From: Moesziomyces globuligerus
Taxonomy: Eukaryota; Basidiomycota; Ustilaginomycetes; Ustilaginales; Ustilaginaceae
DNA: 64,000 nucleotides
Direction of reading: 5' to 3'
NCBI GenBank assembly: GCA_030849465.1
Contig: JARVLF010000006.1
Location: 1,240,001 to 1,304,000, forward strand
Of this stretch, positions 59,101-64,000 are shown piece by piece; within the stretch, counting starts at the first letter, position 1, and each line of letters begins with the position of its first letter. Both the position numbers and the translations under genes were made by a program. The notes under the pieces are model-generated. The model was given only the letters and a program-made list of their open reading frames with translations, searched no databases and had not been told where the DNA came from.

Positions 59101-61225
59101 AGACGTGACGGCGCTCGTGGACTACGAAGCTGGCCAGAAGCTGCCGTACATCACGCAGGCGCTTCAGCTGCTCCGCGAAGACGTCGATGCGATGGACGCC
59201 AAGGAGCGCCAGAATCTCGTGTTCGCGGCTATCTCGGTGATGAATGGCGTCTACGAAGAGAGTCGAGCGGGGCAAGGCATCTTCTCGGCCAAGGCTCACT
59301 CCCGGTCGGGCTTGCCCGAGCAGCTCGGAACCGCGGAGCACGTGTTTGAACTTGGCGAGCGCGCCACCTCGGACATCCGGATCACCTTGCTCATCAACCC
59401 GCTCTCGGAGTCGGCGCAACGCTGGTCGAGCATCCTCGAGATGCTGAGCAATCTGCGGGGTGTCTATGTGCGCGTCATCCTGAATCCAGTGGTCAAGCTG
59501 CGCGAGCTGCCGCTCAAACGGTTCTACCGCTTCAGTGCCCCGCATCGGCCGCAATTCGGTGCGGGAGGACGCGCTACTGCTCCAGAGCTGCGCTTTTTCG
59601 AGATGCCAGAGGATGCAGTGCTGACCCTCGGCCTGGATGCGCCTGCGCCCTGGCTGACAATGCCCGAGGAAGCTGTGTACGATCTGGACAACATCCGCCT
59701 CGCAGACGTGCCCTCGACATCGCGGGCCAAGGGTGTCAAGGCGGTATACGAGCTCAAGCACATTCTCATCGAAGGTCACGCGCGAGAAGAAAGTAGCACG
59801 GGTCTTCCGGTCTCTGTTCCGCGAGGATTGCAGCTGCTGCTCGAGACACCGGACGGCAGCACGAGTCTCGATACGATCGTGATGGCGAACCTGGCGTACT
59901 TCCAGTTCAAGGCGCAGCCTGGGCTGTGGAAGCTGCGCATCCGACCGGGTCGCAGCGACGAGCTGTACGAGATGCAGAGCGTGGGTGGCAATGGCTGGAA
60001 CAGTGCATCGATCGACGTGACGGGCGAAGACGTGACGCTCGACACGCTCTCGGGCCTCACCATCTACCCGCGCGTGGCGAAGCGCGCGGGCAAGGAGAGC
60101 GAGGAGCTGCTCGAGGAGCTCGATGCGCAGGGACGCCCCATGAAGAAAGCTCGTCCCGGCGCAACCGGTGCGGAAGAGGGCATTGCGGCGTCGGCAAGCG
60201 CACTGCTTTCGTCCGCCAAGCACAAGGTCGCCTCTTGGACCGGCAAGATCGGCGGTAGCAAGGGCGGTAAGTCGGTGGCGACGCGCAAGCACGCGGACAT
60301 CAACATCTTTACGGTGGCCAGCGGCCATCTGTACGAGCGCATGACGTACATCATGATCCTCTCTGTGCTCAAGCACACCTCGAGCAGTGTCAAGTTTTGG
60401 TTCATCGAAAACTTCCTCTCGCCCTCGTTCAAAGAGTTCATCCCGCACCTGGCGCGCGAGTACGGCTTCGAGTACGAGCTGGTGACGTACGCCTGGCCGC
60501 ACTGGCTGCGTGCGCAGCGCGAAAAGCAACGCACCATCTGGGGCTACAAGATCCTCTTCCTCGATACGCTCTTCCCGCTCGACCTGTCCAAGGTGATCTT
60601 TGTTGATGCGGATCAGGTGGTGCGAACGGATCTGCAGGAGTTGGTCGATCTGGATCTTCAGGGCAAGGTGTATGGCTATCCACCGATGGGCGATGATTCC
60701 GAGGATATGGACGGTTTCCGCTTCTGGAAACAGGGCTACTGGAAGGACTATCTGCGCGGAAGACCGTATCACATCTCGGCGCTGTATGTGGTGGATCTCA
60801 ACCGCTTCCGACTGTTCGCAGCGGGTGATAGGTTGAGAGGTCAGTATCAGGCTCTGTCGGCCGATCCAAATTCGCTCAGTAACCTCGATCAGGATCTGCC
60901 CAACAACATGCAGGCGAGCCTGCCCATCTTTACGCTCGACAAGGAGTGGCTCTGGTGCGAAACGTGGTGCTCCAACGACTGGCTCCACCGCGCAAAGACC
61001 ATCGACCTCTGCTCCAACCCAAAGACCAAGGAGCCCAAACTCGACAGGGCCAAACGCCAGATCCCCGAGTGGAACATCTATGACCAGGAGGTCGCCGCTC
61101 TCGCTCAGCGTCTCGTCGACCAGCGCATCGTCGGATCCAGCGTCGTCGCTCCCGACAGCCAGGTCCACGCCCAAAATCACGAGCCCGCACAGCAAGAAAC
61201 ACAGCTCCCCCACGACGAGCTCTAG
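56132..61225 (+). CDS. UDP-glucose:glycoprotein glucosyltransferase (UGGT)
   Basis: ER lumenal folding sensor that re-glucosylates misfolded N-glycoproteins so that calnexin rebinds them. One frame of 1,697 residues from ATG 56132 (MRALSLLSAAWAWLPLLLT, a signal peptide to about residue 31). The long N-terminal part (thioredoxin-like and beta-sandwich folds) includes VQLRASWSSFKL, TSFLHEL-like helical regions and the block SESAQRWSSILEMLSNLRGVYVRVILNPVVKLRELPLKRFYRF near 1090-1130. The GT24 catalytic domain is at about 1388-1660: DINIFTVASGHLYERM, FWFIENFLSPSFKEFIP, WPHWLRAQREKQRTIWGYKI, the DxD motif in KVIFVDADQVVRTDLQEL, and PNNMQASLPIFTLDKEWLWCETWCSND. The C-terminus is HDEL, a true ER-retrieval signal, with no missing motif. 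Length is slightly above the usual 1,450-1,600. Yeast Kre5 is a divergent relative; this one looks enzymatically complete. Confidence 0.97.
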   Translation: MRALSLLSAAWAWLPLLLTLSVTLPAEQAVAEGSPVKVQLRASWSSFKLSSQGSPFLLELLEAARSQKPSSFFPLLGALSSKHSAAELRAASDESLARAVEDAIRSQSLFGTSAAVVEQELDAWRMALALKNSAPRVEAFAQLYKTMRLAETWQSRRDGSECFSWVHHRDQAICSARELRDALAVLSDASIADGGPRSEQKQSHEASFGHPRSMMNSSKADFVLYADPFSDNFHELFSTLEEYATQPDASATYVLRWRPALEVSETPSQADSAPMLSGYGAILDLKKVDYLVIDDRKLKDDSEVGDVGSSVSSHGEEAAAARNASDDLHWVQDQIGADSEAANEISLSSLSQDQIADLGIRATRLIMSSADPLRALRELSQNFPSHATALASSTRWDDGDASASLVEAVLSLSNMRIEPGSSELWLNGQNTNARDFMPLALLETLRQERRWSRALQHRMAGGGLNVTEAADLISSSLLGRAFLSQSEGNTAAATFDASDRIEINDAPEGTSTGAITWLNDLENDEATSEWSNDLMDLLRPMWPGKFPRLSLNLFNVVLALDLSQKESCRFLVETVIQSLGRVGLHWGMVPGGLEDDSNQDAIRMARLFWFVLEEAGPQPLSDVLRKAVASRGGSADKLDVSMAVKEAKFALKSLDADGSLVTRFESVLAGEDSSYTQREALTKAYIKRLRATREESPVGHVFVNGQHQPFHPQIVHILHQAIQEQIQVLAPQIYYGQITSSTPGLDTLFYDAVGALSYRSALVPGSSSSSPPGQESVGDVRHESVDLFSALLDDTVPATAASQTFQFFYPQAVSAGDKHDEAAGAILNSTVWVLADLDSREGSMLLLRAFEALAHQNATFRLGVLHTPSRDLGSANSDKVVSTLLHSLIEENRLDQLEPTIMVQAIRHLDHRRDQAVKISGMGELWDLLSLSSVQDTEKRGDLATYQRAAQSFWDSTGRVIASKYGLSRSAILVDGHLVSNFEVGSIEARDVTALVDYEAGQKLPYITQALQLLREDVDAMDAKERQNLVFAAISVMNGVYEESRAGQGIFSAKAHSRSGLPEQLGTAEHVFELGERATSDIRITLLINPLSESAQRWSSILEMLSNLRGVYVRVILNPVVKLRELPLKRFYRFSAPHRPQFGAGGRATAPELRFFEMPEDAVLTLGLDAPAPWLTMPEEAVYDLDNIRLADVPSTSRAKGVKAVYELKHILIEGHAREESSTGLPVSVPRGLQLLLETPDGSTSLDTIVMANLAYFQFKAQPGLWKLRIRPGRSDELYEMQSVGGNGWNSASIDVTGEDVTLDTLSGLTIYPRVAKRAGKESEELLEELDAQGRPMKKARPGATGAEEGIAASASALLSSAKHKVASWTGKIGGSKGGKSVATRKHADINIFTVASGHLYERMTYIMILSVLKHTSSSVKFWFIENFLSPSFKEFIPHLAREYGFEYELVTYAWPHWLRAQREKQRTIWGYKILFLDTLFPLDLSKVIFVDADQVVRTDLQELVDLDLQGKVYGYPPMGDDSEDMDGFRFWKQGYWKDYLRGRPYHISALYVVDLNRFRLFAAGDRLRGQYQALSADPNSLSNLDQDLPNNMQASLPIFTLDKEWLWCETWCSNDWLHRAKTIDLCSNPKTKEPKLDRAKRQIPEWNIYDQEVAALAQRLVDQRIVGSSVVAPDSQVHAQNHEPAQQETQLPHDEL

Positions 61226-61366
61226 CATCCTCGAATCTTCCGAATTGAGATCATTTGCAGACTCATCGCTTCGCACTGAAGTTGTGTACGAGAAGGGAAA
61301 AGGATTTTGCAGGGCGCTGGAGGCCTGGTGGGTATCTATGGTGGAGAGAGGGGGTATGTGTGTCGG

Positions 61367-64000
61367 CTACAGCTGTGGAGTGCTTGCTGAGCTGTGATCT
61401 GTGACGGCTTGGAAGTCTGGCTCAGAGTCGGTGACCGATCCTCTCGTCGCTTGGTGGTGGGGAGAGGCTGCGTCCATTCTGTCTTGCATCGGATCTGAGG
61501 AGGGAACAAGACGGCCAGAGCTGCCACGCCCGCGTCGGTCGGCAAAGCCGACGGATGAACCTCCAGATGCGACAAGCATTCGACGCCGTTTGAGCGAGGA
61601 TTCCAGCGTGCCCATCGAGGCTAGATCGTCCGATGATGAGGCGCTGGAAAGCCTTCGTGCCATGAAGGGGGATACAGCTCGGTGTAGCTCGGAGGGGTCC
61701 AGCGGTTCGAGCAGCTCGAGAAATGATTGCGCATCGTCGTCATCATCGTCATCGACCTCTTCCGAGTGTCGGAGGCGGTCGGCTCTGATGTCGTCGATGT
61801 GCAGTGAATCGCCAGAGACGCTTCCGACTGCTTCGCTCGTGTCTCCTTCCACGGCTCCCTGGTCATCATTCTCTTCTTGACCGTCCTTGTCTTCGCCATT
61901 CTTGTCGTCGTTGCCCTCGGCAAGTGTATGCTCGCCTGTGATTCCATCACTGTGCGTTGGACGATCAGGGAAGCTAGACGTGCCGGGCTGAAGCGCATTG
62001 TTGTGTGGTGGCTCTCCTGTGTCAGTCGTGTAGAGCAGACTTGCTGATGCTTGAGCATTGGAGGCAGATTCTTGGTCTTGAAGCTTACCGGCTTTGATCC
62101 AATCGCCTGCGACAAGCTTGTGACTCGGTTGCCCTTCGTCCAGCGCTTCATCGACGTCCATATCGGCGACGTTCGAGCCTGGAGAAGTGACGAGGGGAAG
62201 TGCAGCCTCCTCTGTTTCGGATGGCCTTGATTTTTTCGTCACAGTGATAGAGGCGGAGAGCTCGAGCTGAGATGCCTTGCGTTTCGTTTCGCTATGGCTC
62301 TCATCGACAGATTTGCAATGGCCGGGCATTAGATCCAAAAGAGAGCGGGGAGATGCCTTGGCCTCGAAGAGGCTTGGCTTCTGCGTGCTATCCTGGACTC
62401 GACGACGTTCAGCGAGCTTTGAGGGCCCAAATTGCTGCGTCGGTGCGGGACAAGGGCTGGTGGAAACGGACTGGGAACGTGTCTGGGTTGAAGGGAGCTC
62501 TTTGTCCCGCGAGGCTTGCCGTTCGCGTGACAGTTGCAGAGCTTTGAACGGACTGGTCTTTGGACTGGTGTGCGCCAGCGTCGCAAACATCTGCTCTGCC
62601 GACACGAGGGGAAGGTCGTAGTCCTCGTTGGGAGTCTGCCGCCGCCGATCCGGTGTAACAGGGCTCTCAACGACAGGCTCCCAGATCGCAGGCTTCGGCT
62701 CAGTGTCCGCATCCCGGCCTGACGCTTCGATCTCGCCTCCAAAGAGTTGACCAGCGAGATCGCGTGCAGCAACGACCGCTTGCCGAGGTGGCAGCAGTCG
62801 ACTGGTTGCCGTGCTCAGGGCCCCGTCTCTTTCGATGACACCGTCTGAAGTCGAGAAAAGCAGAGCAGGTTTTTTCGAACGCTGGATGGTCTTTTTGATG
62901 ACGACGGAATCCTTGCCGCGCTTCTTGGGAGAGGCTTCGATCTGACTGGCTCTGCCTTCGTGTAGGACCACATCGGCGTCCTTGACGAGGTCCTGGAAGA
63001 CGGTCTGGTTGGCGCGGGCTTCTCGTTTCGCAGCCTCGTTTCTTTCGATAGCGCTGCGAATGTCGGATGCGATGGTGCCGAGCGCACTCGCTCTGCTTGT
63101 GATGGACTGCAGCGGTGCACACAAGGCCAAGTGCTGCTTCTTGGTCTTTGCCGCCGCGGACTTGGCGAAGGCACCTGCGCAAAATGAACAGCGGCCGAGA
63201 AGCCTCACGGCAGCTGGGGTGAGCTCAGAAAGATCCAGGGCGGAAACGCCAGCCTGTTTGGCTCGCTCGATGGTCTTCTTCGGTTGAATAGTCGTGCGGA
63301 AGTTGGCTTTGCTCGGTTGACTCTCCTTCTTTGAGGGACTCGACGTCTCTTTGCTCGCTGAAGTCGAGGCAATGGGCCCGCTGTCGGCGGCACGCAGATG
63401 GAGTCCGGCATCGTCGGACCGCATCGGTGATAGTGTCGGATCTGAAGTCGGTTCGGACTTTTCCTGCATGCTGATGCTCGAACGAGCCTTCTTGCGGGAA
63501 GGCGCCTTATTCGGGCTGCGATATGCGAAGGCGTCGGCCAAGCTGCGCAGCTCGACCGAAGGGGCGAAGGCATCTGGAACTCCGTTCTCGTCGTCATCGT
63601 CTGATATCACAATGGGCTCTTGTGCGTTGATCCCGGCGCGATCTGATTGACGTGGTGAGTGGGGAGTGGCGGTGGTGATGGTTTCCTCGACCGTTCCGGA
63701 TGTCTCCGCGGCGGGCGCCCTCGGACGTTTGACTCCCCTCGGCATCGTGGAGATGTTTGCGCTCGGGGAGGCGATGACATTTGATGCTGCTGAGTAGACC
63801 CCTCTCGGCATCTTGGTCAGGCTTGCGCTCAGGCTGGGGCGGGCATTTGATCCTCTCGAGGAGGCAGCTTGATACAGACGCTTACCGAGCTCGCAAGCTG
63901 CGTGAGTTGGGATGGATGCTTCGTTTTGAAGCTTCGAGATGGACAGCGGAAGCTTGCCACGGGTATCGAATGGACGTGTCGAGGCAGGTGAAGCTGGGAA
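61367..64000 (-). CDS. Disordered nuclear protein with zinc-finger-like motif, possibly SLX4-like (5' end cut)
   Basis: The frame is open from 64000 to the stop at 61367 (877 residues so far); the start lies outside the window. An ATG at 63811 exists, but the frame is continuous upstream through GKLPLSISKLQ and KRLYQAASSRG, so the gene is probably longer. Two degenerate ~22-residue repeats end in MPRGV (at 63811 and 63745). A basic MPRGVKRPRAP looks like a nuclear localisation signal, and EPIVISDDDDE is a SUMO-interaction-like motif. Near residues 265-290 is CSFCAGAFAKSAAAKTKKQHLALC, with C-x2-C and H-x3-C spacing as in UBZ4-like fingers of fungal SLX4, followed by a charged helix. The rest is Ser/Glu/Lys-rich. 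I see no clear SAP or C-terminal SLX1-binding domain, so SLX4 is only a suggestion. It is convergent with UGGT, with about 140 bp between stop codons. Confidence 0.7.
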   Translation of the reverse strand, partial: FPASPASTRPFDTRGKLPLSISKLQNEASIPTHAACELGKRLYQAASSRGSNARPSLSASLTKMPRGVYSAASNVIASPSANISTMPRGVKRPRAPAAETSGTVEETITTATPHSPRQSDRAGINAQEPIVISDDDDENGVPDAFAPSVELRSLADAFAYRSPNKAPSRKKARSSISMQEKSEPTSDPTLSPMRSDDAGLHLRAADSGPIASTSASKETSSPSKKESQPSKANFRTTIQPKKTIERAKQAGVSALDLSELTPAAVRLLGRCSFCAGAFAKSAAAKTKKQHLALCAPLQSITSRASALGTIASDIRSAIERNEAAKREARANQTVFQDLVKDADVVLHEGRASQIEASPKKRGKDSVVIKKTIQRSKKPALLFSTSDGVIERDGALSTATSRLLPPRQAVVAARDLAGQLFGGEIEASGRDADTEPKPAIWEPVVESPVTPDRRRQTPNEDYDLPLVSAEQMFATLAHTSPKTSPFKALQLSRERQASRDKELPSTQTRSQSVSTSPCPAPTQQFGPSKLAERRRVQDSTQKPSLFEAKASPRSLLDLMPGHCKSVDESHSETKRKASQLELSASITVTKKSRPSETEEAALPLVTSPGSNVADMDVDEALDEGQPSHKLVAGDWIKAGKLQDQESASNAQASASLLYTTDTGEPPHNNALQPGTSSFPDRPTHSDGITGEHTLAEGNDDKNGEDKDGQEENDDQGAVEGDTSEAVGSVSGDSLHIDDIRADRLRHSEEVDDDDDDDAQSFLELLEPLDPSELHRAVSPFMARRLSSASSSDDLASMGTLESSLKRRRMLVASGGSSVGFADRRGRGSSGRLVPSSDPMQDRMDAASPHHQATRGSVTDSEPDFQAVTDHSSASTPQL

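Overview
This window is nuclear DNA from a filamentous basidiomycete, most probably a smut fungus of the Ustilaginales (Ustilago/Sporisorium/Moesziomyces type). I base this on long, mostly intron-poor genes, short introns of about 70-115 nt with GTAAGT/GTGAGT donors, GC-rich coding sequence with Ser/Ala/Pro-rich linkers, and an apparent orthologue of the smut pheromone-pathway MAP kinase kinase (Fuz7/Ste7 type). The species cannot be fixed from the sequence alone. I support 19 protein genes (two cut by the window edges) and one intron-containing tRNA gene. Spliced models were built by hand from splice sites and unbroken reading frame.

Left third (1-23 kb): 3' part of the phenylalanyl-tRNA synthetase alpha subunit (-), an unknown multi-pass membrane protein (+), a fused CBS-domain/TAF10 gene (-), an allantoate-permease-type MFS transporter (+), a bromodomain-like protein (-), a PRELI/MSF1 protein (-), snRNP SmG (-), tRNA-Pro(CGG) (+), a FUN14 protein (+), dihydroorotase (+) and a forkhead transcription factor (+).

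Middle (23-43 kb): two very large low-complexity proteins of about 1,555 and 1,633 residues (-, -), the dihydrolipoyl succinyltransferase of 2-oxoglutarate dehydrogenase (-), and a Cdc25-type Ras exchange factor with an SH3 domain (-).

Right third (43-64 kb): a glutathionyl-hydroquinone reductase-type GST (-), the Ste7/Fuz7-type MAPKK (-), a secreted Ser/Ala-rich protein with a C-terminal double-psi beta-barrel (-), UDP-glucose:glycoprotein glucosyltransferase ending in HDEL (+), and an incomplete, possibly SLX4-like protein (-).

Most genes are housekeeping and are not organised as a pathway cluster. The one functional neighbourhood is signalling: the Ras GEF and the MAPKK lie about 4 kb apart, and in smuts Ras and this MAPKK act in the same mating/filamentation response. 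I saw no transposon coding sequence, CRISPR array or secondary-metabolite cluster. The oddest items are the CBS-TAF10 fusion, an orphan TATA/donor/AATAAA block near 55.2-55.45 kb, and several 2-3.5 kb gene-free stretches.
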